Below are positions 1 through 11,029 of a stretch of 64,000 nucleotides of DNA, in pieces (position 1 is the first letter of the stretch; every line of letters starts with the position of its first letter). The notes below the pieces were generated by a model. That model did no database searches. It worked only from the letters and a program-made list of their open reading frames with translations, and was not told where the DNA came from. The position numbers were made by a program, and so were the translations under genes. This DNA comes from Anthonomus grandis grandis (taxonomy: Eukaryota > Arthropoda > Insecta > Coleoptera > Curculionidae). The DNA is taken from NCBI RefSeq assembly GCF_022605725.1, contig NC_065549.1, positions 2,232,001 to 2,296,000 on the forward strand, in the 5' to 3' direction.

Positions 1-110
1 GTCTCTCCTCCACCCCCCGGAGGGGCGGGGGAGAGTGGTTTATAAAAAGAGAGACACGTAAATGATAAAACAATTTTTTTGGCCTATCTCACTCATTTAC
101 TGCTAGTATA
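1..110. other. Short unique left edge
   Basis: This is the left edge of the window. It holds a C-rich then G-rich stretch at about 10-35 and a short AT-rich run, and ends in the TA dinucleotide at 109-110 that flanks the first transposable element. No gene or repeat is recognised here. Confidence 0.5.
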
Positions 111-395
111 CAGGGTGTTTCACTTAGCGTAGGTCGCACTAGAACGCGTAGTTAAAAGGTTAATAATTAAATTCTAATTTTCTCCGGAAAATGTCCACTT
201 AAGGTACCTTTTTTTTAACATTATTAGAACCTTTGGAATATTTGCTATCATTTGGGTCAAAGACTTATTGGCGTACTGACCTTCATAAAGTAAGGGAAGG
301 TAGTGAAAGTGTAAATTGTTTAAATACCTTTTAAAGATTTATCCGAATTTGTTTCATTTGGGCTTGCTTAAAAGTGACATGTAAGTACTTTTAAG
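111..395 (+). repeat. Left long terminal inverted repeat
   Basis: This arm matches the reverse complement of the 2,712-2,996 arm. Clear shared blocks include the terminal CAGGGTGTTTCA, a block around TCTCCGGAAAATGT, a block around GACCTTCATAA and a block around TTTGGGCTT. It lacks about 80 bp near the tip that the right arm has, and has about 65 bp before the TTTGGGCTT block that the right arm lacks. Confidence 0.75.
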
Positions 396-1310
396 TGCTT
401 TTAGCATTAATAATGGCACTTGGCATTAATAATTATTGGGTTTCTCTTCTTTATTTCGTACCTCCCTTCGCAATTTATGTAGGCATCGGACTAAACCAAA
501 TTATGTAAAAATAATCAAATTTTTAAAGTTATTATATAAAAAAAATATTCACCATAATCCTAATAAATTTATTGCATGTTTAAAGGCTAAAGAACATAAA
601 CAAAAACCTTACAAATTTTCACAAAACGTTCATTATTGTGTAAAATACATTCTCAATTTTTTTCTCTATATAAGATTTTGAATCCGCTCTATTTTCTCTT
701 ATTGTGTATATAATGTCTTTAATTCGTCCCCATATATAATGGAAAAAAACTACCTTTTCCAATCCAGCAATCCGGGTTACTGTTACTTAAAAAATAATTT
801 ACTCTTTGAGAGTAATGTGTGGGACAACCATTATGTTCACTCTACATGTTTATACTTAGGTCAATGGGAACATCTTCTAACAGTATTGGCAAAGTATTTT
901 GTAAAAAGTTAAGATATGATTCTTCATTTAATTTAAATAATGATCAATAATAAATGGTCCAATAAGTTTACATACCAAAAATACATATTAACTGGGGATT
1001 TTGGTTGCAAATTTCTCTAAGTCAATAATTGTCTGATAGAGATACATGATACGGATGAAGTTTAAATTGTTTTAAAATTTCTATCGCCGAAGGATGATTA
1101 GATTAAGCGAAATTTGTCACTTCAAATATCTGGATATATTTTTTTAAATTTCTTTCAGAAAGTTGAACCGCCTTTTTTTGCCAAAAATTCCATACAATTT
1201 GTATTTTCATTCCTGTAGGAATATTCACATAATCCCTGGGCGAATCCCGGATTAACAAATATATTCTTTTACTGGCAAAAATTTTAATTTGATAAAAGTG
1301 AGTGGAACTT

Positions 1311-1321
1311 TGGCGCCCAAC
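1311..1321 (+). repeat. Primer-binding-site-like motif TGGCGCCCAAC, copy 1
   Basis: The motif TGGCGCCCAAC is followed by ATGTGAG. It lies in a diverged unit of about 290 bp that recurs at 1,605 and, in related form, at 32.4-37.9 kb and 60 kb. The 11 bases equal the first 11 of the retroviral primer-binding site complementary to the 3' end of tRNA-Lys(CUU). That identity is from established knowledge. Its function here is not shown. Confidence 0.55.
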
Positions 1322-1604
1322 ATGTGAGTATCTCGAATGGATCATATTCCAAACACATCCCAATCAGTATGGAAAACGAATATTTAATTGTCAGTATTAA
1401 AACTATAGGCAATAAGTACCCTTCCCACCCCCAATTACCATCCTTATATCCTTGAAAAGTCATTGTTTACATAGTTAAGCCTGCTATAGATTTGAACATA
1501 TTTTTGGACTTAACTTTTCAGGCCAAATCCTGGAATAATAAATATGTGATAAGTATATGCCTTTCCTGGCAAATATTTCAATTTGACCAAAGTGGGTGGA
1601 ACTT

Positions 1605-1615
1605 TGGCGCCCAAC
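1605..1615 (+). repeat. Primer-binding-site-like motif TGGCGCCCAAC, copy 2
   Basis: This is a second copy, 294 bp from the first, with the same left context (GTGGAACTT) and followed by ATGTGGG. The spacing implies a partial tandem duplication inside the long-arm element. Confidence 0.55.
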
Positions 1616-1622
1616 ATGTGGG

Positions 1623-2135
1623 AAAAATGTCAGTATCTTGATTTCTAATGTATGAATTTTAGTAGTTATTTTTTTGAAGTGTTAAAAAAGCCATTAAAAT
1701 ATCCTAAAAATCAATAATTACAACATTTTAGCCCCTAGAAAATAAGATATTAAGTCGCTAATAAAAGGCAAATTATTTTATTTCTTCCAGGCACTCCTAA
1801 GCTAAAAATGTCAATATCTTGCTTTTTAGTCTAAGGATTTTAATGATTTTTTCAGGAAATACTTGAGAAGTCGTCAGAGTATTACAAATATCAGTAATTA
1901 CAAAATTTTAACCAGAAGAACTCAAGATATTTACTTGTCAGTAAGAGACAAATTATTTTGTTCCTTCCAGGCACTCCTCTGACAAAAATGTCAATATCTT
2001 GATTTCTAATGTATGAATTTAAGTATTTTTTTTAAGGTGCTAAAAAAACCATTAAATTATCTTAAAAATCAATAATTACAACATTCTAACCACTAAAACT
2101 CAACAAATTCATTAGTCAATAAAAGACAAATTATT
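1623..2135 (+). repeat. Three-unit tandem repeat, period about 180 bp
   Basis: AAAATGTCA(A/G)TATCTTG recurs at about 1,623, 1,804 and 1,984. Each unit also holds ATCA(A/G)TAATTACAA and ends with a TTCCAGGCACTCC or similar block. The units are 70-85 percent alike by eye. The array sits inside the long-arm element. The TTCCAGGCA block links it to a motif scattered over much of the window. Confidence 0.75.
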
Positions 2136-2711
2136 TTATTAGAAATTCTTAGTGTCCAAAATCGGTACAACTAAGTGTACTTTGACCCTTTAATATTGGA
2201 GATTATTTGGATAATATTCGGATATAGGGACATCCAATAATTAATTCAGGAAATCTAGAGGTTACCTAAGATGCTCTTGATATTTAGCAATCATTATATA
2301 TTATTTATACTAATCTATAAACTATTCTTTAGCAGTTTAAAATACCAAGGATTATATTATGACAAACACTTGAAGAAAGTAGAGAAGAAATCAATGATAA
2401 TCGCCCTAGAAGTTCTATCACATTAGCAACAGATCAAAATTTTGAATCAATGGAAAAATAATTCTTACTCAAACATCCCCATATTCAGCAGATCTAGCCA
2501 CTTGCGACTTTTTTTCCTTCACTCAAAATGCAGATGATTTTCCATATTATTTATCTAATTACCTCATATAATTGTAATTAAATTAGGATTATCTCTTAGA
2601 TTTATTCGATTTTGCTATGAAAATTATATACTGCAATTTAAATTTTTGTGAAAAAATCAAATTAACAGTCAAATGACGCCTCCTGCAAACTTTTACGTAC
2701 TACTAGATACG

Positions 2712-2996
2712 ATAGTTAAAACTTACTTTTTATTTTTAAATAAGCCCAAATTAAACAAAATTATGAAGGTCGGTACACCAATGAGCCTTTGACCAAAATG
2801 ATGGAAAATATTCCAAGGTTTCTAATTCTATTAAAAAAAATACCTTAAACTAACATTTTCCGGGGAAAATTATAACTGAATTATTGAATTTTAATTACAC
2901 CCTTTAGTGGCCAAACTTTGAGTTAAAAAACAATTTCCAACATTTTCTCTTCACCACTTTTATATTATCACGATTCACGCTTACTGAAACACCCTG
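2712..2996 (-). repeat. Right long terminal inverted repeat
   Basis: This is the reverse-complement partner of the arm at 111-395. It ends ACACCCTG then TGTATA. See the element entry for the shared blocks. Confidence 0.75.
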
Positions 2997-3002
2997 TGTA
3001 TA

Positions 3003-3480
3003 ATGACACTCATATATATATATATCTAATTTAAGATTACGTTCATCGACATCTTTGTCCCTCTAAAGTATGCGTATGGCCTCATTAAAACCACCCCCGA
3101 CGACGGGCACGTTCACTCGTAACCGTGTTACTATTGTATTTAATATAAAAAAAAATAAAATAATAAAGAAAATATTGATTTTACTTCCCCTCTAGTATGA
3201 AAAGACACCAGCTGTTCTTTGATTCGGTCCGATTCATTTATCCCGCTTTGGTTAACCTGCGAACGAGTCAAACTGACGATAGAATAAATTCGGTTGAGCG
3301 TTGAAAATGTGCTCAATTGGGGCTAAACGATGGTACTTGTGTTAGACGGTTAACCCTAAAGTTTGTGTTTTTTTTTTGAAGGGTCTATTGACAAATTGGC
3401 ATATTAATATATAAACTTGGTTGTGGGTCCTTTCAGGTCCGATATTTTAAAAACTGATTTAAATAATTTGATGTTAAAAG
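3003..3480. other. Unique, better-balanced island
   Basis: No long open frame or repeat is recognised. Base composition is less AT-rich than the neighbours and CpG is retained (for example CCCGACGACGGGC near 3,095). An E-box CAGCTG lies at 3,209-3,214, directly followed by a TCF-like CTTTGAT at 3,217-3,223. Short motifs like these occur by chance, so a regulatory role is only a suggestion. A short AT microsatellite lies near 3,013. Confidence 0.4.
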
Positions 3481-5760
3481 AAGCATGATATTCTGGAAAG
3501 TATGCTCCTCAAATGTCGTTCAGGGTTTACTCTAATCCAGGCAAAAACTTCGGAAATATTAAGGTGTTTTTAGAATGGCTGATCTGCAGTCACTTCATTC
3601 GAAATATAAAAATCTCAAAAACTAATAAGAATATTTTGCTAAGAATTAAAGCATTATACAGGGCGTTCGAAAAATAGACGGAGATATTTTAATGGGTATG
3701 AAAAAAAGTTTCTATAAACATGGGTCCGGAAATGCACTTCAAGATATGTATTCAGAAGAATATTCTTCAAAAACATTAATAACAGTTCAAGCCAGTCCAG
3801 GCAAGCATTTTTAAAATATCAATGTTTTTTAGCAGTGGTGTCTAAGAACAATTTTTAACCTCCAAGGTGAGCACTCACTTTAAAGTCCAGTAACTCAAAT
3901 AATAATTAAAATATTTTAATGAAATAAAAAGCCTAATATTCAGAAGAATATTCTAAAGAAATTTTATTAAGAATAAATACTAGTCGAGGCAACGATTTAG
4001 CAAATATCAGGCTTTTTAAATAGGGGTGACTAAAAAGAATGTCTGACCACCAAGGTGAGCACTCACTTTAACTCCAATAACTCAAGTAATAATTGGAATA
4101 TTTTATTGAAATAAAAAGCCTAATATTCAGAAGAATATTCTAAACAAATCTTATTAAGAGTAAATACTAGTCGAAGCAACCGTTTAGCAAATATCAGGCT
4201 TTTTAACTAGTGATGACTAAAAACAATGTCTGATTTCTAAGATGAGCACTCACTTTAAAGTCCAATAACTCAAGTAATAATTAAAATATTTTGATGAAAT
4301 AGAAAGCCTAATATTCAGAAGAATATTCTAAACAAATCTTATTAAGAGTAAATACTAGTCGAGGCAACTATTTAGCAAATATCAGGCTTTTTAAGTAGTG
4401 GTGCTTAAAACCAAGGTCTGGACTCTAAGGTGAGCACTCACTTTAAAGTCCAATAACTCAAATAATAATTGGAATATTTTGATGAAATAAAAAGCCTAAT
4501 ATTCAGAAAAATATTCTAAACAAATCTTATTAAGAGTAAATACTAGTCGAAGCAACCGTTTAGCAAATATCAGGCTTTTTAACTAGTGATGACTAAAAAC
4601 AATGTCTGATTTCTAAGGTGAGCACTCACTTTAAAGTCCAATAACTCAAGTAATAATTAAAATATTTTGATGAAATAAAAAGTCTAATATTCAGACGAAT
4701 ATTCTAAACTAATTTTATTAAGAGTAAATACTAGTCGAGGCAACCGTTTAGCAAATATCAGGCTATTTAACTAGTGATGACTAAAACAAAGTCTAATTTC
4801 TAAGGTGAGCACTCACTTTAAAGTCCAATAACTCAAGTAATAATTGGAATATTTTGATGAAATAAAAAGCCTAATATTCAAAAGAATATTCTAAACAAAT
4901 TTTATTAAGAGTAAATACTAGTCGAGGCAACTATTTAGCAAATATCAGGCTTTTTAAGTAGTGGTGCTTAAAACCAAGGTCTGGACTCTAAGGTGAGCAC
5001 TCACTTTAAAGTCCAATAACTCAAGTAATAATTAAAATATTTTGATGAAATAAAAAGCCTAATATTCAAAAGAATATTCTAAACAAATTTTGTTAAGAGT
5101 AAATACTAGTCGAGGCAACCATTTAGCAAATATCAGGCTTTTTAACTAGTGATGACTAAAAACAATGTCTGATTTCTAAGGTGAGCACTCACTTTAAAGT
5201 CCAATAACTCAAGTAATAATTAAAATATTTTGATGAAATAAAAAGCCTAATATTCAGAAGAATATTCTAAACAAACTTTATTAAGAGTAAATACTAGTCG
5301 AGGCAACCGTTTAGCAAATATCAGGCTATTTAACTAGTGATGACTAAAAACAATGTCTGATTTCTAAGGTGAGCACTCACTTTAATAACTCAAGTAATAA
5401 TTGAAATATTTTCATGAAATAAAAAGCCAGTCTAATATTCAGAAGAATATTCTAGGCAAGACTTGTTAAGAATAAAAACTAGTTGAGGCAACCATTAAGG
5501 AAATATCAGCTTTTTTAACTAGTGGTTACTAAAAACAATGTCTGACCTTTGAGGTGACCACTCACTTTAAAGTCCAATAACCCAAATAATAATTGAAATA
5601 TTTTAACAAAATAAAAAGCATAATATTTAGAAGAGTATTCTGTACAAATGTTGTATAAGGTTTAAAGTTGCCTAAGCAAACATGGGAGAAATACCAACTT
5701 CTTAACTCGTGGTGCCTATATCTCCAAAAATAATTAGAATATTTTCATGAAACAAAAAGT
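3480..5760 (+). repeat. Satellite array, unit about 187 bp, 10-12 copies
   Basis: The block GTGAGCACTCACTTTA (or one-base variants) recurs at about 3,867, 4,055, 4,242, 4,430, 4,618, 4,805, 4,993, 5,181 and 5,369, a spacing of 187-188 bp. A diverged unit starts near 5,553. Units before 3,860 and after 5,550 are more diverged than the core. Each unit contains AGAAGAATATTCT, ACTAGTCGAGGCAAC and ATATCAGGCTTTTTAACTAG. GTGAGCACTCAC is itself palindromic in its outer five bases. The same family appears reversed at 11.0-11.9 and 61.4-62.2 kb, and forward at 63-64 kb. It has no coding potential. Confidence 0.95.
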
Positions 5761-7490
5761 AAAATATTACCAAGATATTCTCTATTGAAACAAATGGACT
5801 TTAAATAATAATAACATTTTATTATCAATAAATAATCAATATAACTGCTTCCTGTTCCTGTGCACTGCGTGGTACGTTTTCTCAAAAATTTCTTTACAAT
5901 TATATCGCCGTGCCATTGTTTAAAATAGTAAATAATAAAAATTCTTATTAACCATATCATACATTTATCAAAAAATAACGCGTTTGTTCCTATTTAAGAT
6001 ATATATTCATAAAAACTCGCAAATAATATGACTGAATTATTTCTGGAATATTTCCAATATCTTGTATCGTCGTAACAATGGCCTATTTGCATATTTATGA
6101 TATGACCGTATATGTTTTGTCTGTATTCAAATTCTGACTTCTACTACATTATAAGTAACATTTTTTTTATTTATACAAAATATTATTACGAAAGTACGTT
6201 TGTACGTGGTAACATTTAAATATTGGCTTTTGTTCCTTATTACCTTTGCATATTAAATTTTTATTATATGCGCATAAAAATCTATTTAATTTAAATAAAA
6301 TGTTTTTCCCATTAATTCCTGAGGTATTTGATGATTTTCTGTTACATTCAAAAACGTGGAAAAGAAAAAATTATGGGATTGTCATCATCAGTAAAGAGTC
6401 CCACTAAAGTAAAGGGGTGAAGCGCCTCACTTTGTCACTTAAAAAAGGAGAGACGCAAGGGGTGAAATGATGAGGGTCGTTGTTTTGTTTTACATGCGTT
6501 TTCGGCATGTGCACTTATCGATTCCTTTATGAATGCAACTTTGTAAGGTAACCGAAACTCGTGCGGAACTGCTGCTGTTTTTTTTTTTATTATGAATAAA
6601 CCCAATAAAATATCTAACAACCATATAGTGTAACGAACAAAGCTATTAATCATGCATCCATGCGGGACGAGGAGGGATTGATCCAGGATAGGAGGAGGAG
6701 GAGGAAGAGAAGAGAATAGTTCGCTATACTCTCATGATGCCGTGAATTATGGCCGGCCGCTATCTATTTGTTTAGCTGATTAGGTATAGCAACGTTATTA
6801 GATCAGGCCAATACCTGCTAATCAATTAGTTATTTATGTGTCCGATATGGGGCGGCCTGGACCGACGGATCGGGAGAGGAGTAATTTAGACACCGACATT
6901 TGTCTCGTCCGCAATTTCAAAATGGGAGTGCGATACGGCCTACTTGTCCATTATTATGGGAGGAGGATGAGGAGGAGGGAGTGAACGTATGTGAACGTGG
7001 TGGTGGATATTATGATACTGGACATGTGGAGAAACCAATTGGGATCGAATTGATTGGGTTTTCTTGAGGGTGTTTCATTTATAAAATTCCAGTGTATGAA
7101 AGAAAATCTAGACTAAGTTGAAGATGAATTGAATTTGGTAAGGACGTGTGTGGTTTATGTTTATGTTATGTTTAATTAGTTTTAAGCATTTATTTCATTC
7201 GTATACAGCCTTTTTGGCATGAAAATACAAATAAATGTGTCTTATCGGTGCTCGGAATTTAGCCGCAACTTCCAAATTTATAAGGCAAATAAAGCGAACC
7301 ATACACCTTACGAATAACTTATTCCTGAAAATGGTTTTATGATAATAGGGAAAATAATGGAATAACGGAAGTGTTACAATCATTATTGGCTTTTCTTATT
7401 TCTTTAGCCGCGAAGATGTTTAAAATGACAATAAAGAACTGATTAATAAAATTACTGGAAAACAATTAAGTCAATTATGACTGAGATAAA
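5760..7490. other. Unique non-coding region with GC-richer core (6,640-7,010)
   Basis: Several small frames of 62-72 codons occur here. None resembles a known family, and I treat them as chance. The core at 6,640-7,010 is clearly different from the surrounding AT-rich DNA. It has GGCCGGCC near 6,752, purine-rich GAGGAGGAGG stretches on both sides, and a run of homeodomain- and forkhead-like motifs (TGTTTAG near 6,770, TAATCAATTA at 6,819, TTATTTATG near 6,830). This is the best candidate for a conserved regulatory island in the left third. Nothing in the sequence shows which gene it might serve. Confidence 0.4.
6819..6828 (+). promoter_or_regulatory. Palindromic homeodomain dimer site TAATCAATTA
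   Basis: TAATCAATTA is an exact TAAT-N2-ATTA palindrome, the P2 type of site bound cooperatively by paired-class homeodomains. It is followed by TTATTTATG, a Hox- or Caudal-like sequence. The motif is seen directly. Binding is inferred only from the family's known preference. Confidence 0.3.
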
Positions 7491-7585
7491 TTTATCTAGA
7501 AAAGTTGTCTCTATGCATATTCGTCGATCTAGCCAAAGCTTTTGATACCAAGATTCTTAAAAAAATTAAATCTGTTGGCATTATT
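7490..7585 (+). pseudogene. LINE reverse transcriptase fragment, part 1 (interrupted)
   Basis: The plus strand encodes CIFVDLAKAFDT followed by KILKKIKSVGI. This is motif A of a Jockey-group non-LTR reverse transcriptase, with its catalytic Asp (the D of VDL) kept. The frame then runs straight into the 3' tail of an opposite-strand LINE. The matching next part of the same enzyme (GVP block and FADD) resumes at about 9,118 on the plus strand, so the second LINE inserted into this one. Only about 30 codons are readable. Confidence 0.7.
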
Positions 7586-9115
7586 TTATTTATTGTTTAT
7601 TGTTCAACAGTACAAAACCATTTACAGAACAAAGCTAGCACACCAAATAATAGATATAAAATATGAAAAAAAAAACTGAAAAATGCAATATGCGCTTAAG
7701 CTATAAGACCTACACATCTAACTTAAATAAGAGGGGAGAAAATTTCCCTAGTGAAAATACCTACTTGTCTAAGAGAACAGTTATGTATATCGCACAAAGC
7801 AGAGATGCTGTTAAAATTTGTGGTCATAACAAAAATTGGTAACTTCTTACCAATGGTAGTTCTCGAATGAGGACAATAAAATGTTTCGGTAAGCCGTGAG
7901 TTACATCTTGGTACTCTAAAGTTTAACACTGATAAAAAATGGGGCGAATCAATAAGATTGTGAGTAAGCTTATATACAAAGTTATTAGAAACAAGAATCC
8001 TTCTAAAATTAAGAGAATCGATATTAAACTGAGACAGTAAAAGAGCATTATCAAATCCTTTTTGAGGATAGACACCAGTTTCCTTCAAATGCAAAAATTT
8101 GAGGAATTTTCTTTGATCATTCTCTAGAGCCATCTTGATCGAACTATTGAGTAAAACAGTGTTTTAAGAGATGTTATATTAGTGAATTGTTTACAGTTTC
8201 TCATTATGAAACCTAAAACTCTATTTGCGAATGAAAGGACTGACTGAGTGTGGGGAATAAATGTCAGTTGGGTATCAAATTTAATGTAACCCCCAAATCA
8301 TGTAGAATTTCACAATGCTCTAATTTAATGCGCGTAATTTAATGATTTACGTTTCCGAGTGAATGTCACTACTTTACATTTAGATATATTTACTTTAAGT
8401 TTATTCTTTATACACCAGGTGTGTAAAATATTAAGTTGATGTTGGAGAAATACACAGTCGTCAATATTATTGATTCTGCTATATATTTTCAAATCGTCGG
8501 CAAACAGTAAGTTTTCACAAGTTAAGGCGCGGGAAAGGTCATTGATGAAAAGTAAGAACAGTAAAGGCGCCAAATTCGATCCTTGAGGCACCCCAGATGA
8601 AGCCAAATACAACTCAGACTTGAAGCCGTTATAAGAAACAAATTGTTGCCTTGAAGTAAGACATGATCTAAAAAAAGAGACAAGTGATGGACTAAATCCA
8701 AAAGAGCATAGTTTTTTAAGTACAGTAAAATGATCAATGCAGTCAAAGGCCTTTGAGAAGTATGTGTAAACTACATCAGTCTGGCCGACGTCATCAATAG
8801 CATCACTTAAATATTGAGTAAATTGAAGCAGATTAGACATTGTAGAACGTTGGGGCATAAATCCATGTTGCTGAGTGGCGATGAGTCTATGAACTGCTGG
8901 AAACATACGGTTGTATATGACTTTCTCAAAGACCTTTCCAAAACTACTGATGAGAATCGCAATTGGCCTGTAATTGGCAATATCAGAAGCATCCTATTAA
9001 ATATAAGCATTGCCTATATAAGCATTGGTATAACGGGACCATATCTTGATTTAATAAACAGTTTGACAATAACCTGTAAAAATAGGTGAATTAATACACT
9101 CATTAAAAATTATTA
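7575..9115 (-). pseudogene. Jockey-group LINE, 5'-truncated and decayed, inserted in another LINE
   Basis: This is a minus-strand remnant of a non-LTR retrotransposon polymerase (target-primed reverse transcription). From upstream to downstream: an ANYRPIAIL block near 8,970; the open frame 8,906-8,325 (193 codons) with QHGFMPQRS, SKAFD, GVPQGS and the catalytic FADD (residues 135-138); then, after a break, 8,133-7,723 (136 codons), which matches the C-terminal tail typical of this group (HNLIDSPHFLSVLNFRVP). Motif A reads VVYTYFSKAFD where the family has Asp before FSKAFD. The catalytic Asp is therefore Tyr, so this copy would be inactive even without its stops. Downstream lies a 3' UTR ending near 7,575 in an AATAAACAATAAATAAA-like tail, the expected LINE 3' end. 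The endonuclease domain is absent. Confidence 0.88.
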
Positions 9116-9117
9116 AA

Positions 9118-9370
9118 TGTGGTGTTCCCCGGACTATAGTTTTCGGTTCATTATTATTTATTTTTTATATGCATTACGTTTTTGACTTAAAGCTAAATGT
9201 CAAATTAGGAAGCTTTGCGGATGATGCATTTTTACACATTGCAACGTAAAATTTGGTCAAATTAATGGAGTGGTTGACTTCAATGCTCTCACCTTAAATG
9301 CCAGTAAAACTCATCTTATTATTGTTCTTAAGTTGCCAATCACTATACAATTTACCCTAAATAAACTATA
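9118..9370 (+). pseudogene. LINE reverse transcriptase fragment, part 2 (interrupted)
   Basis: The plus strand resumes with KCGVPRT, FGSLLFIFYMHYVFDL, LGSFADDAFL (the catalytic FADD box) and, after a frame break, LTLNASKTHLII. These are the motifs that follow the fragment at 7,490-7,585 in the same enzyme. The order and strand support a single LINE split by the minus-strand insertion. Stops and at least one frameshift make it dead. Confidence 0.75.
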
Positions 9371-10520
9371 AATAAAACTATACTTAATTATAAGGTTTTA
9401 AATCTTAGAATGAGACATAACTACTTAAATTTCAAATATATGGAAAACTGCTATACGAAGTTAACTATACTTGCGGAATGGGAAGATGATGAAAATAATA
9501 AATATTTTTTACTTGCAAAAATTCAATACATAAAATAAACACAAAATACATAACTATACAGGGTGGTCCAGTTTAAACGTCATTAATTCAAATACGTGAC
9601 TTTTTTTTTAGACTTTCATCATAAAATTTTTCTCAGAAATGTTTAATAACAAAGATACAGAATGTTAAAATTAGGAATAATTATTTGTTTAATTATTATA
9701 ACTTTTAAACTACCAGCTCAATTTTAATTAAATTTCACATGCAGGTTATTGTAGTGAATTTTTAATTACTGATAAAGCCATTTTTCAAAAAAAATTGCCA
9801 TTGACGTAACATACGGAGGGACTTGGTCTTTTTTTGTCTCAAATCTGCGAGGTGATAAAATATTTTTTTATAAGAAGTTAACTGTTAGATTCTCCATTTA
9901 ATTTGCGAAAAAAAAGTTACAGTATATATTATAGTGTTTTAGGATAATATTTAAGAATAACGACATAAGTACTAACGTCCATGTACTAAACCTAAAAAAG
10001 CTAAAAGAATACATAAATCTATATTGCTAAAAATAACTTAAAAACAAAATATTCCAGACCCACGTACACAGAGCTTCACCTAAATTAAATATTGTATAAA
10101 AATGTATAATAATATTTCTAGTAAAAAAAAATCAATATTTTACTGTTGACTCATTAAAACTGTCTAGAAAAATTGATTTAAAAAGAAACACTATATGAAA
10201 AAAACCGTTTTAATATTTCAGTCCTATGTCTAGATTTAGGTTTATGTAAATATTTGTTTTAAGCTAAATTATTAATGCTACATAACTAATTAAGGACAAA
10301 ATTCTATCTAGAGGCTGTTTTTAGTGACTGAGTTTTGCTTAGATAATACGACTATATGAATATTTTTGGTAATTTAAATAAAAATGTTTATTACAAATCT
10401 TCAGCTTATAAGAACTTTAATGACATCAATTTTGGAATATGAAAGAAGCACGTTTTAAAGTCACTATACTAAAAATATTCTAATTTAAATGCAAAAACTG
10501 CATGACTTGGAAGAATTGCA
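9370..10520. other. AT-rich non-coding DNA
   Basis: No open frame worth reporting. A single transposon-end-like sequence, TATACAGGGTGGTCCAG, lies at about 9,553. I found no matching reverse-complement end nearby. The rest is A/T-rich sequence with no repeat structure I can define. Confidence 0.5.
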
Positions 10521-10820
10521 GGCACAAGGCGGCTTTAGTACAAATGTTAAAATAGTACAATTTTCTGTTTACATTTTATATCATTTCTCACTTGGTTTTA
10601 TATTCAAATTGTACTAAAAATGCCTTATGCCTGGCCAGTGGCCTCGCATCACTAAGACATTTTCAATATGTTAATATAAATTGAAAAACTGTGATGATTA
10701 GAGAAGTTGCGTGGTGGTGCGAGGCCTCTGGCCACGCACAAGGCGATTTTGGTTCAAATTTTTAAATAGTACAAAGTTCTATTTACTGTACTTGCACTAT
10801 TGCACTAAAAACGACCCTTA
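10521..10820. repeat. Compound inverted and direct repeat
   Basis: A direct repeat beginning GCACAAGGCG lies at 10,522 and 10,737 and continues for about 50 bp through AATAGTACAA. Between these, TGGCCAGTGGCCTCGCATCAC (10,632-10,652) is the inverse, with a few mismatches, of GTGGTGCGAGGCCTCTGGCCAC at about 10,714. The inverted homology extends outward to roughly 50-60 bp. The structure is GC-rich against its surroundings and resembles a small foldback or MITE-like insertion. No coding content. Confidence 0.65.
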
Positions 10821-11029
10821 TTTATTTATTAAAAATTATTTTTTCTGACAGTATTTTTTTAATTGTAGTAAAAGTTTTTGAAGAAACCACAAAAATTGAA
10901 AATTATTAATAAAAATTATCTTAAATGTCCAGATAAAGTAGAAAATAGGGATAAAATTATAAAATTTGTAGATCGCATTAAAAATTTACAATTTTAAGAC
11001 ACTTCAGTACATCTTAGATATTTTAATTT

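Larger units (their letters stand above)
111..2996. mobile_element. Non-autonomous DNA transposon with long inverted arms (mariner-type ends)
   Basis: The left tip reads CAGGGTGTTTCACTTAGCG after a TA. The right end is its reverse complement with one or two changes, followed by TGTATA. The inverted homology runs inward for roughly 280 bp (about 111-395 against 2,712-2,996), with indels of about 65-80 bp in either arm. The tip CAGGGTGTTTC is the same as that of the mariner-like element at 18.6-20.1 kb, which suggests shared or related transposase use. The 2.3-kb interior has no transposase-like frame. It carries two copies of the TGGCGCCCAAC motif and a three-copy tandem of about 180 bp, so it looks like a passenger-loaded, non-autonomous element. 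The extra TG at the right end makes the exact target duplication uncertain. Confidence 0.75.

Noticed and set aside
3656..3690. TATACAGGGCGTTCG as a transposon end inside the 187-bp satellite lead-in
   Set aside because: No inverse partner was found nearby. It is probably an orphan end or chance.
6373..6396. CATCATCAG near 6,380 as a further hammerhead core
   Set aside because: The minus strand has CTGATGA but no GAAAC box within a plausible distance and no helix II.
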